From contig JAODAU010000357.1 in assembly GCA_025463615.1 (NCBI GenBank), positions 1 through 9,792 on the forward strand: a DNA stretch of 9,792 nucleotides, in the 5' to 3' direction. Under the pieces are notes generated by a model, which searched no databases, was not told the origin of the DNA, and saw only the letters and a list, made by a program, of their open reading frames with translations. This document shows positions 1 to 6,205 of this stretch, in pieces. The DNA is from Microbacteriaceae bacterium. Its GTDB lineage: Bacteria > Actinomycetota > Actinomycetes > Actinomycetales > Microbacteriaceae. The position numbers were made by a program, and so were the translations under genes. The first letter of the stretch is position 1. Every line of letters starts with the position of its first letter.

Positions 1-1
1 G

Positions 2-1243
2 CTCTGGCGCCGGCTGCCCGGCGGCTGGGCGGTGGAGGCGGCGCACGTGAGCGTGCCCGCGCCGGCGATCAACGCGGCCACGTGGCGGATCGTGGGGGCG
101 CCGCTCGTGGCGGGGGCGGCATCCGGGCCGCTCGCCGGCCACACCGTCGCGGTGAAGGACCTGTTCGAGGTCGAGGGCTTCGCGGTGGGCGTCGGCGTGC
201 CCGCCTACCTGGCCGAGCAGGGTCCTGCGCGCGGCACCGCGACCGCCGTGCAGCAGCTGCTGGATGCCGGCGCCAGCGTCACCGGAATCGCCCAGACCGA
301 CGAATTCGCCTACAGCGTCGCCGGCCGCAACGCGCACTACGGCACCCCGCCCAACGGCGCCGTGCCGGGCGCGATCCCCGGCGGCTCGTCGAGCGGGCCG
401 GCCTCCGCGGTCGCGACCGGGCAGGTGACGATCGGCCTCGGCACGGACACCGGCGGCTCGATCCGCGTGCCCGCGTCATACCAGGGGCTGTGGGGGCTGC
501 GCACCACGCACGGCAGCGTGAGCCGCAGCGGCCTGCGCCCGCTCGCGCCGAGCTTCGACACGGTCGGATGGCTCGCCCGCGACTCGGGGACGCTCGCGGC
601 TGCGGCATCCGCCAGCCTCGACCTCGCGGCGCAGTCGCCGGTGGCCGGGCGCTTCGTCGTCGACCCGCGGCTGCTCGCGCTCGCGTCGCCCGCGGTGCGG
701 GAGGCCTTCGACATCCTGCTGGCGGCGCTCGACCTCGACGAGCTCGAGACCGTGGACCTCGGCGAGCCGGACGACCTGTTCGAGGCGTTCCGCATGACGC
801 AGGCCACCGAGGCGTGGCTGTCGAACGGCGACTGGGTCGACGCGCACCCGGGCACGCTCGGCGACGACATCGCGGCGCGGTTCGCCTTCGCGAAGACGAT
901 CACCGAGCAGCAGGGCCTCGACGCCGCCGCCGACCTGGATGCCACGCGCGAACGCCTCGACGCCGTGCTCGGCGACCGCGTGCTGCTGCTGCCCGCCGCG
1001 GGATCGATCGCGCCCTCCACCACCGCGTCGGCCGAGGAGATCGAGGCGACCCGCGCGGCGACGCTGCGGCTCACCGCGGTCGCGGGGATCACCGGGCGGC
1101 CGGGGCTCAGCGCCCCGCTCATCACGGTGCCGGGCCCGACGACGCGCACAGCGCCTGTCGGCGTCGGGCTGGTGGGGCCGCGCTACGGCGACCTCGGGCT
1201 CATCGCGCTGGCCGAGGAATTCGAGGAGTGGCTGCAGGGGTAG
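2..1243 (+). CDS. AMI1-like amidase with an apparent N-terminal AtzH/HpxZ-type domain (5' partial)
   Basis: Amidase-signature hydrolase (Ser-cisSer-Lys), cytosolic, cutting a C-N amide bond; substrate unknown. The frame is open to the window edge, so the gene starts upstream. Seen, numbered from the GTG at 32: Lys in VAVKDLFEVEG (~40-50), the GGSSSGP loop (~117-123) and the serine motif GTDTGGSIRVPAS (~137-149). Spacing and the stretches AYSVAGRNAHYGTP and SFDTVGWLARD strongly resemble plant amidase AMI1, and the C-terminal part is compact (about 400 residues), as in that subfamily. The residues before it (visible end RLPGGWAVEAAHVS) look like the C-terminus of AtzH-type DUF3225 proteins such as HpxZ, suggesting a fusion. 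The GTG at 32 sits inside that tail and is probably not the start. Being beside pucG and allC, it may act on oxalurate or a related ureide; that is inference. An ordinary amidase of other specificity is the alternative. It ends one base before the convergent gene's stop. Confidence 0.88.
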   Translation, partial: LWRRLPGGWAVEAAHVSVPAPAINAATWRIVGAPLVAGAASGPLAGHTVAVKDLFEVEGFAVGVGVPAYLAEQGPARGTATAVQQLLDAGASVTGIAQTDEFAYSVAGRNAHYGTPPNGAVPGAIPGGSSSGPASAVATGQVTIGLGTDTGGSIRVPASYQGLWGLRTTHGSVSRSGLRPLAPSFDTVGWLARDSGTLAAAASASLDLAAQSPVAGRFVVDPRLLALASPAVREAFDILLAALDLDELETVDLGEPDDLFEAFRMTQATEAWLSNGDWVDAHPGTLGDDIAARFAFAKTITEQQGLDAAADLDATRERLDAVLGDRVLLLPAAGSIAPSTTASAEEIEATRAATLRLTAVAGITGRPGLSAPLITVPGPTTRTAPVGVGLVGPRYGDLGLIALAEEFEEWLQG

Positions 1244-1648
1244 CTAGAGCTGCTCGATGTGCAGCGCGACCCGCTCGGCCAGGTACCGCTCCACGGGCAC
1301 GACGCCGACCATCTCGGGCACGGCGTCGAGGCGGGTGTAGCCGAAGTTGACCACCTCTCCGTCGGCGAAGCGGCCGCGCACCGCCGCGCGCCGTTTCTCG
1401 CGGCGGGCCTCGGCATCCGGCGACTTGTTGGCGACCCCGCGCAGCGGTTCGACCGCCCTGGTGACCTCGCCGGTCGCGTAGAGGGTGCCGTCGCGCGCGA
1501 GCAGCAGCGCGCCGAGCCGCCACGCGCGCCCGGCCGGTTTGATCACCTCGCCCCGGAACCGCCGCGCGGGCACGAGCACGCCGAGCGCCTCGTCGCCCAC
1601 CCCGGCCTCTTCGAGCGCGGCCACGGTCCGCGCAAGCACCCCATCCAC
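1244..1648 (-). CDS. Hypothetical actinobacterial protein, ~134 aa
   Basis: I do not recognise a function. The protein is short, charged and without signal peptide or membrane segment. It has an N-terminal helix-like stretch (ARTVAALEEAG), a central part VLVPARRFRGEV...GRAWRLGALLLARDGTLYATGEVTRAV, an Arg/Lys-rich middle, and a C-terminus VPVERYLAERVALHIEQL. The pattern of a basic residue set around short beta-like strands recalls small uncharacterised Microbacteriaceae proteins, but I can name no domain. The frame stays open up to a GTG at 1729. I prefer the GTG at 1648 because the upstream extension is Gly/Arg-rich, would encode both arms of a hairpin, and does not look like protein. A GTG at 1639 is also possible. 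The ribosome binding site is weak for all choices. It converges on the amidase gene with no gap and diverges from pucG, so it may not belong to the purine pathway. Confidence 0.65.
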   Translation of the reverse strand: MDGVLARTVAALEEAGVGDEALGVLVPARRFRGEVIKPAGRAWRLGALLLARDGTLYATGEVTRAVEPLRGVANKSPDAEARREKRRAAVRGRFADGEVVNFGYTRLDAVPEMVGVVPVERYLAERVALHIEQL

Positions 1649-1665
1649 CGTCCCATCATCCCCGA

Positions 1666-1694
1666 GGGGCCCAGAATTACCACTCTTGGGCCCC
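1666..1694. repeat. Perfect 8-bp inverted repeat in the divergent intergenic region
   Basis: GGGGCCCA (1666-1673) and TGGGCCCC (1687-1694) pair perfectly around a 13-nt AT-richer spacer. It lies just upstream of the preferred start of the minus-strand gene (1648). It could be a hairpin in that gene's leader or a regulator site. If the GTG at 1729 is the true start, it falls inside coding sequence. There is no T-tract on either side, so I do not call a terminator. Confidence 0.45.
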
Positions 1695-1749
1695 CTACGC
1701 CGGTAGATCCCGGCCCCTCGGCGAAACACGGATGAAACTTGAGTTGCAA

Positions 1750-1782
1750 TAGGGTGGGGGGTGAAACATGTGACTCAGGAGG
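1750..1782 (+). promoter_or_regulatory. Candidate -10 box and strong ribosome binding site for the pucG operon
   Basis: TAGGGT at 1750-1755 fits the actinobacterial TANNNT -10 pattern and would place the transcript start near 1762. AGGAGG at 1777-1782 is a near-perfect Shine-Dalgarno sequence five bases before the GTG at 1788, and it decides the pucG start. The -35 region is not convincing. The alternative is leaderless translation from the GTG at 1761, five bases after the -10 box. Confidence 0.45.
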
Positions 1783-1787
1783 CAGCC

Positions 1788-3005
1788 GTGCAGACCCAGC
1801 CCATCGATCCGCCGCAGCGCCTGCTCATGGGGCCGGGCCCGATCAACGCCGACCCGCGGGTGCTGCGCGCGATGTCCGCGCAGCTCGTGGGGCAGTACGA
1901 CCCCGCGATGACGGCGTATATGAACGAGACGATGGCGCTCTACCGCGAGGTGTTCCAGACCGAGAACCAGGCGACGCTGCTGGTCGACGGCACGAGCCGC
2001 GCCGGCATCGAGGCCGCGTTCGTGTCGCTCATCGAGCCCGGCGACCGCGTGCTGGTTCCGATCTTCGGCCGCTTCGGCCACCTGCTGCGCGAGATCGCGG
2101 AGCGCTCCCAGGCCGAGGTGCACGTCATCGAGCGCGAGTGGGGCACCGTGTTCACCGCCGCCGAGATCGAGGCGGCCGTGGCCGAGGTGAAGCCGAAGCT
2201 GGTCGCGATCGTGCACGGCGACACGTCCACGACGGTGGCGCAGCCCCTCGACGAGCTGGGCGACATCTGCGCGCGCCACGGCGCCCTTCTCTACACGGAT
2301 GTCACGGCATCCCTCGGCGGCAACGCCTTCCTGGCCGACGTCTGGGGCGTGGATGTCGCGACAGCCGGCCTGCAGAAGTGCCTCGCCGGCCCCTCCGGAA
2401 GCTCACCGATCACCCTTTCCGCGAAGGCGGTGGACATCGTGAACTCCCGCAAGAGCGTCGAGGCGGGCATCCGCTCGGCCGGGGATGCCGTGAGCGCGGC
2501 CCCGATCCGCAGCAACTACTTCGACCTGAGCCAGATCCTCGACTACTGGGGGCCGAAGCGCCTCAACCACCACACCGAGGCGACCAGCATGCTCTACGCT
2601 GCCCGCGAGTGCGCCCGGCTGCTGGCCGAAGAGGGCATGCCGCAGGCGGTCGAGCGGCACCGGCTGCACGGCTCCGCGATGGTGGCGGGGCTGCGCGGCC
2701 TCGACCTGGAGCTGTTCGGCGACCAGTCGGTGCGCATGAACAACGTGGTCGGCGTGCGGATCCCGGACGGCCTCGACGACGCGGGCGTGCGCTCGTCGAT
2801 GCTGCACGACTTCGGCATCGAGATCGGCACGTCGTTCGGGCCGCTCGCCGGCCGGGTCTGGCGCATCGGCACGATGGGCTACAACGCGCGCCGCGACACC
2901 GTGCTCACCACGCTCGCGGCGCTCGAACAGGTGCTGCGGCGCGGCGGCCACACGGTCACCGCCGGGGCCGGGGTCGGATCGGCGCTGGACTTCTATGCCG
3001 ACTGA
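1788..3005 (+). CDS. pucG: (S)-ureidoglycine-glyoxylate aminotransferase, PucG type
   Basis: Fold-type I PLP aminotransferase of the alanine-glyoxylate aminotransferase family. It converts ureidoglycine and glyoxylate to oxalurate and glycine, salvaging nitrogen late in purine breakdown. Seen, numbered from the GTG at 1788: the entry motif RLLMGPGPIN (~11-20), GQYDP (~35-39), VDGTSRAGIEA (~67-77), the aspartate of YTDVTASLGG (~169-178), and the likely PLP lysine K197 in LQKCLAGPSGSSP. SNYFDL and RLNHHTEATSMLY (~258-270) follow. Gln36 and the Asn of RLNHHTE sit where PucG has its ureidoglycine-specific residues, which favours PucG over serine- or alanine-glyoxylate enzymes. The length of 405 aa is normal. 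The start is the GTG behind AGGAGG; GTGs at 1761 and 1770 would add nine or six residues. The end overlaps the next gene by 11 bp, so the two are translationally coupled. Confidence 0.9.
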   Translation: MQTQPIDPPQRLLMGPGPINADPRVLRAMSAQLVGQYDPAMTAYMNETMALYREVFQTENQATLLVDGTSRAGIEAAFVSLIEPGDRVLVPIFGRFGHLLREIAERSQAEVHVIEREWGTVFTAAEIEAAVAEVKPKLVAIVHGDTSTTVAQPLDELGDICARHGALLYTDVTASLGGNAFLADVWGVDVATAGLQKCLAGPSGSSPITLSAKAVDIVNSRKSVEAGIRSAGDAVSAAPIRSNYFDLSQILDYWGPKRLNHHTEATSMLYAARECARLLAEEGMPQAVERHRLHGSAMVAGLRGLDLELFGDQSVRMNNVVGVRIPDGLDDAGVRSSMLHDFGIEIGTSFGPLAGRVWRIGTMGYNARRDTVLTTLAALEQVLRRGGHTVTAGAGVGSALDFYAD

Positions 3006-4215
3006 AGCCGAACTCATCATGGACCGGTGCGAGACGCTGGCCACGATCTCGAGCCAGCCCGACCGGCTCGAGCGTGTGCACCTCTCGCCCGAGCACCGCG
3101 CCGCCAACGACCTGGTGGCCGAGTGGATGCGCGAGGCCGGCCTCAGCACCTGGCAGGACGCCGCGGGCAACCAGTGCGGTCGCCTCGAGGGCGCCGAGCC
3201 GGGCCTGCCCGCGCTGCTCATCGGCAGCCACATCGACACCGTGCCCGACGCGGGGCGCTACGACGGGATGCTGGGCGTGCTGCTCGGGATCCAGGTGGCG
3301 GCGCGCATCCACGGCTCCGGCATCCGGCTGCCGTTCGCGCTGGAGGTCGTCGCGTTCAGCGACGAGGAGGGCACCCGCTTCGGCATGGCCCTGCTCGGCA
3401 GCCGCGCGCTCGCCGGCACCTGGGACGACGCGTGGTGGTCGCTGCACGACAAGGACGGCATCACGTTGGCCGAAGCCTTCCAGGACTTCGGCCTCGACCC
3501 GGCCCGCCTGCCCGGCGCGTTCCGCCGCCCCGAGAACTACGTCGGCTACCTCGAGACGCACATCGAGCAGGGCCCGATCCTGGATGATGCGGACCGCCGC
3601 CTCGCGGTCGTGACCTCCATCGCCGGCGCCCGTCGCTACTCCATCGAGGTCACCGGAAAGGCCGGCCACGCCGGCGGCACCCCCTACGACCGGCGGCGCG
3701 ACGCCCTCGTCGGAGCCAGCGAGCTCGTGGTCGAGATCGAGCGGATCTCAAGGCGTCGCGGCGTGATCGGCACGGTCGGCAAGCTGCAGGCGTTCCCCGG
3801 CGGGGTCAACGTGATCCCGGGTCGCGTGGAGCTCAGCCTCGACCTTCGCGCCGAGTTCGACGACGAGCGCGACGCCGCGCTGGACGAGATCTGGGCGACC
3901 GCCGAGGAACTGTGCGCGCGCCGCGGGCTCACGCTCGCCACCTCGGAGATCTACCGTGCCGACGCGGTGCCGTGCGACCCGCGGCTGATGCAGGCGATCG
4001 GGGCCGGCATCCGTGCCACCGGGGACGACGCGCCTCTCGCATTCTGGAGCCGCGCCGGCCACGACGGCATGGCGGTCGTGGCGCTCACGCCCATCGCGAT
4101 GCTGTTCCTGCGCTGCCGCGGCGGCGTGAGTCACCACCCGGACGAGCACGTGCGCACCTCGGATGTCGCGGCCGCCCTCGACGCGTTCGAGGCCGCCGTG
4201 CTGGCGGTGCGATGA
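2995..4215 (+). CDS. allC: Allantoate amidohydrolase / M20-family carbamoylase, AllC type
   Basis: Cytosolic binuclear metal-dependent amidohydrolase of the M20 hydantoinase/carbamoylase family. As AllC it releases CO2 and ammonia from allantoate to give ureidoglycine, the substrate of the preceding gene product. Seen in the 406 residues: metal ligands H79 and D90 in SHIDTVPDAGRYDGMLG, the DEEG cluster (123-126) with the catalytic/bridging Glu, H189 in ETHIEQGP, GHAGGTP in the dimerisation (lid) domain (~224-230), GHDGM (355-359) and the final His in GGVSHHPDE (~380). All expected metal-site residues are present, so it should be active. The ATG at 2995 lies inside the pucG 3' end and has little Shine-Dalgarno, which fits coupling. 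An ATG at 3019 is possible but would remove the first helix. The family also holds N-carbamoyl-amino-acid hydrolases and ureidoglycolate amidohydrolases; the pucG context favours allantoate. Confidence 0.88.
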   Translation: MPTEAELIMDRCETLATISSQPDRLERVHLSPEHRAANDLVAEWMREAGLSTWQDAAGNQCGRLEGAEPGLPALLIGSHIDTVPDAGRYDGMLGVLLGIQVAARIHGSGIRLPFALEVVAFSDEEGTRFGMALLGSRALAGTWDDAWWSLHDKDGITLAEAFQDFGLDPARLPGAFRRPENYVGYLETHIEQGPILDDADRRLAVVTSIAGARRYSIEVTGKAGHAGGTPYDRRRDALVGASELVVEIERISRRRGVIGTVGKLQAFPGGVNVIPGRVELSLDLRAEFDDERDAALDEIWATAEELCARRGLTLATSEIYRADAVPCDPRLMQAIGAGIRATGDDAPLAFWSRAGHDGMAVVALTPIAMLFLRCRGGVSHHPDEHVRTSDVAAALDAFEAAVLAVR

Positions 4216-4985
4216 ACCTTTCGGAGCGGCTGGAAGCAACCTACGCGGAGCTCTCCCCGCAGGAGCAGCGCGCCGCCGACTTCATGCGCGGCCATCTCGA
4301 CGACCTCGCCGTCTACAACGCGACCGAGGTGGCCGGGCTCAGCGGCGTGTCTAAGGCGACGGTGTCGCGGCTGTACCGGCGGCTCGGATTCCGCGGAGCC
4401 GACGAGCTGCGCGAGCACCTGCGCACCGTGCGCGGCGCGCCCCGCGCCGACGCGGTCGCGCACCCGGACGACGCGCTCGAGCAGGAGATCGCGAACCTCC
4501 GCGCGGTGGCGGCGCTCGACCTCGCGCCGGCCGCGACCCTCATCGCGGAGGCCCGCCGGGTGGTCGTGATCGGGTTTCGCAACAGCTACCCGGTGGCGCT
4601 GCACCTGCGCGAGCAGCTGGCGCAGGCCCGCGACCTCGTGTCGCTCGCGCCGCTGCCCGGTCAGACCGTGGGGGAGGAGCTCGCCGGTCTCGACGCGCAG
4701 GATGTGGTGGTGCTGGTCGGGTTCCGCCGCAGGCCCGCGGGGTTCGCCGCGCTCGCGACCGCCGTCGCGGCGACGCCGGCCCGCGGCATCCTGATCACGG
4801 ACGCCTCGGGTCGCCGCCTCGCCTCCGACCTCGTTCTGGAGTGCCCCCTCGACACCCCGACCGCGTTCGACAGCTACGCGGCCGCGGCGCACCTGGTGGC
4901 GCGCCTCGCGAGCGCCGTGCTCGCCCTGAGCGACCCGGCGCGCCTCGCCTCCGTGGGTGCGGCCCTCCGCTCCGAGCTGGAGTAG
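4212..4985 (+). CDS. MurR/RpiR-family transcriptional regulator (HTH + SIS domain)
   Basis: DNA-binding regulator of 257 residues. An N-terminal HTH_6 domain (residues ~1-75; recognition region NATEVAGLSGVSKATVSRLYRRLGF at ~36-60, given here as its key span) is joined to a C-terminal SIS domain (~100-240). SIS domains normally bind phosphosugars through Ser-rich loops. Here the first loop reads VIGFRNSYPVA (~119-129), and the usual S-x-S-G segment is replaced by VGFRRRPAG (~169-177). An arginine-rich pocket of that kind suggests an acidic ligand such as a ureide. This is inference, though RpiR relatives with GFRRRP loops do occur beside ureide or hydantoin genes as I recall. The ATG overlaps the allC stop by 4 bp (ATGA), so it is the third gene of the operon and probably regulates it, possibly with the uricase genes. 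The direction of control cannot be read from the sequence. Confidence 0.88.
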   Translation: MNLSERLEATYAELSPQEQRAADFMRGHLDDLAVYNATEVAGLSGVSKATVSRLYRRLGFRGADELREHLRTVRGAPRADAVAHPDDALEQEIANLRAVAALDLAPAATLIAEARRVVVIGFRNSYPVALHLREQLAQARDLVSLAPLPGQTVGEELAGLDAQDVVVLVGFRRRPAGFAALATAVAATPARGILITDASGRRLASDLVLECPLDTPTAFDSYAAAAHLVARLASAVLALSDPARLASVGAALRSELE

Positions 4986-5015
4986 CCCGATCGGGATCAG
5001 CCCGATCGGGATCAG
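4986..5015. terminator. Tandem 15-bp repeat of a palindrome, candidate bidirectional terminator
   Basis: The 15-bp unit CCCGATCGGGATCAG occurs twice in tandem (4986-5000 and 5001-5015), starting directly after the RpiR stop codon. Each copy contains the perfect palindrome CCCGATCGGG, so the two palindromes can pair as a 10-bp stem with an ATCAG loop (4986-5010). The end of the second copy includes the stop codon of the convergent minus-strand gene. Because it is symmetric it could stop transcription from both sides. There is no T-tract, so termination is inferred from position and stem strength only. Confidence 0.55.
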
Positions 5016-5542
5016 CTCAGGGTGAGCCGGTGGCCCTCCAGCCCGACGGTGGATCCGATGGTGACGCACACCCCGCGGGAGTTTGTGACGTAGGCATGGA
5101 TGCCGTCCCAGCTCAGTCTCACGGCCGGGGTGGGTTCTCCGCCAATCGCGAGCTCTGAACGATGAACTGGAATCGCATGCATCTCACGCACGAGACGGCG
5201 ATGAGCGCGCGGGCTCGAATCCTGTCGAGTGCGATCGTGGGCTGGGACGAACTCCAGCGCTGCAATCCGCACCGCGTCGACATCCTCCCGCTCGTCCCAT
5301 GGTCGGTCGAGCCAACTCGACAACTCGACCACCGTCGAGCGATCGGCGCTGGCGTAGACAGCGGTGACCCTCTCATCCGTGGACCCTCTGCTCTGCCAGG
5401 CGTAACCGAGGAACTCGATGTCTGGAAGGCCCGAAGCGAAACGGAGGATCGGGCGGCCGAATCTTCGCGCGCGGGCTTCTTCGACCACCGGGTTCGATGA
5501 CTCGTGAGTAGGTGGCCCGGCGGTCATTCGTGCTTGACCCAT
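5012..5542 (-). CDS. Hypothetical protein, 176 aa, in lower-GC islet
   Basis: I do not recognise this protein. It is hydrophilic and has no signal peptide or membrane segment. It contains a stretch that may form a beta-sheet-rich core (DIEFLGYAWQSRG, VTAVYASADRSTVVELSSWL), a central Arg/His-rich region (AHDRTRQDSSPRAHRRLVREM) and a C-terminal part AVRLSWDGIHAYVTNSRGVCVTIG with one cysteine. The ATG at 5542 lies six bases after the stop of the upstream secreted-protein gene, and an AGTAGG ribosome binding site overlaps that stop, so the pair looks like one operon. Met6 is a weaker alternative start. Codon use is visibly less GC-biased than in the flanking purine genes, which suggests later acquisition. 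Its stop falls in the tandem palindromic repeat shared with the RpiR gene. Confidence 0.7.
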   Translation of the reverse strand: MGQARMTAGPPTHESSNPVVEEARARRFGRPILRFASGLPDIEFLGYAWQSRGSTDERVTAVYASADRSTVVELSSWLDRPWDEREDVDAVRIAALEFVPAHDRTRQDSSPRAHRRLVREMHAIPVHRSELAIGGEPTPAVRLSWDGIHAYVTNSRGVCVTIGSTVGLEGHRLTLS

Positions 5543-5548
5543 GCTTGC

Positions 5549-6098
5549 CTACTTCTGCTTGATGGACGCAGTAGGTGAACCGACTGTGCAGTCTGCGTAA
5601 AGCGTGTGTACCGTCCCGCCCGCGAGCGCAGTGACCGTCTGACCCTTGAGCGCGACGATGTGTGTCTGAGCGTACGCCTGCCAATAGTACGCAGTTGCGG
5701 GTCCGGAGAAGGGTATGGAGAGTAGATCGACGGGCGAGTGAACCGCGACGTTCCACGTTCTCACGATGGGCAGCCCAAACAGCGGATTCGACGAGTATCC
5801 CGTCCTGATTTGAGCTGGCCCATCATTGAAGTACACCAGACAAGTCACCAACAGCGTTGGAAGACCGAACGGCGTACTGATAGCCCTGAGCCGTCGTCCT
5901 GATTGAATAGCCATTTGCGGCGGCTCGGGCAGCATCGAAGCCGGCGAACTTCAAGGGAGCGGTGATTGTCGTTCCGCCCCCCGTTTCTGGGTCGGGAGGA
6001 ACAGGTGCGGCTATCGCCGGGCTTGACGTCATTCCGATAACTAGCGCCAGCGCAATGACGGTAGACCCCACAACGGTGAACCTGGGACGAGATTTCAT
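5549..6098 (-). pseudogene. Small secreted protein gene, apparently frameshifted
   Basis: Two minus-strand reading frames look like halves of one gene. The first (6098 down to the TGA at 5823-5825) begins behind a strong ribosome binding site (AAGGAGGA, 6105-6112). It encodes a clear signal peptide: MKSRPRF, a hydrophobic core TVVGSTVIALALVIGM, and a likely cleavage after AIAA near residue 30. The second (reaching TAG at 5549-5551) has no plausible ribosome site of its own. It continues with GLPTLLVTCLVYFNDG and ends in KQK. Removing one T from GCCGTTCGG near 5865-5872 would join them in frame as a secreted protein of about 180 residues with two cysteines. I recognise no domain. Possible explanations are a decayed gene, a sequencing error, or two separate short proteins. 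The next gene follows after 6 bp. Confidence 0.6.
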
Positions 6099-6104
6099 CT
6101 GTCT

Positions 6105-6166
6105 TCCTCCTTAGCTGGAAGTGAAGAACATTCTGATGTTACTGTTAACTACAGTTGACCTGTCAC
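6105..6166 (-). promoter_or_regulatory. Promoter, operator-like dyad and RBS of the islet genes
   Basis: On the minus strand, GTGACA (6161-6166, 5 of 6 to TTGACA) precedes TAACAT (6136-6141, TANNNT type) with a longish 19-bp spacer. The spacer carries an inverted repeat, ACTGT-TAACT-ACAGT (6141-6155), placed where a repressor could block polymerase. AAGGAGGA at 6105-6112 is the ribosome binding site for the ATG at 6098. The surrounding 60 bp (6121-6180) are 24/60 G+C, far below the flanks. Confidence 0.42.
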
Positions 6167-6205
6167 ACAGTCCGCTAAAAAGGGGACATTGCGGTTGGCG
6201 GAGGC

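Noticed and set aside
32..34. GTG at 32 as the real start of the amidase
   Set aside because: No ribosome binding site precedes it, the frame is open to the window edge, and the residues before it resemble the end of a DUF3225 domain.
337..1149. 270-codon minus-strand frame opposite the amidase
   Set aside because: It is Ser/Arg/Ala-rich low-complexity translation antisense to well-conserved amidase motifs.
1739..3613. Very long plus-strand open frame across pucG and allC
   Set aside because: Its translation is Arg/Ala/Gly-rich with no motifs, while the other frames encode clear PucG and AllC; it is a GC-bias shadow.
5373..5756. 127-codon minus-strand frame inside the islet
   Set aside because: It overlaps both islet genes in another frame, is Arg/His-rich and has no ribosome binding site.
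5823..5935. Programmed ribosomal frameshifting to join the two halves of the secreted protein
   Set aside because: There is no slippery heptamer, shifty stop or downstream structure of the known kinds at the joint, so a mutation or error is simpler.
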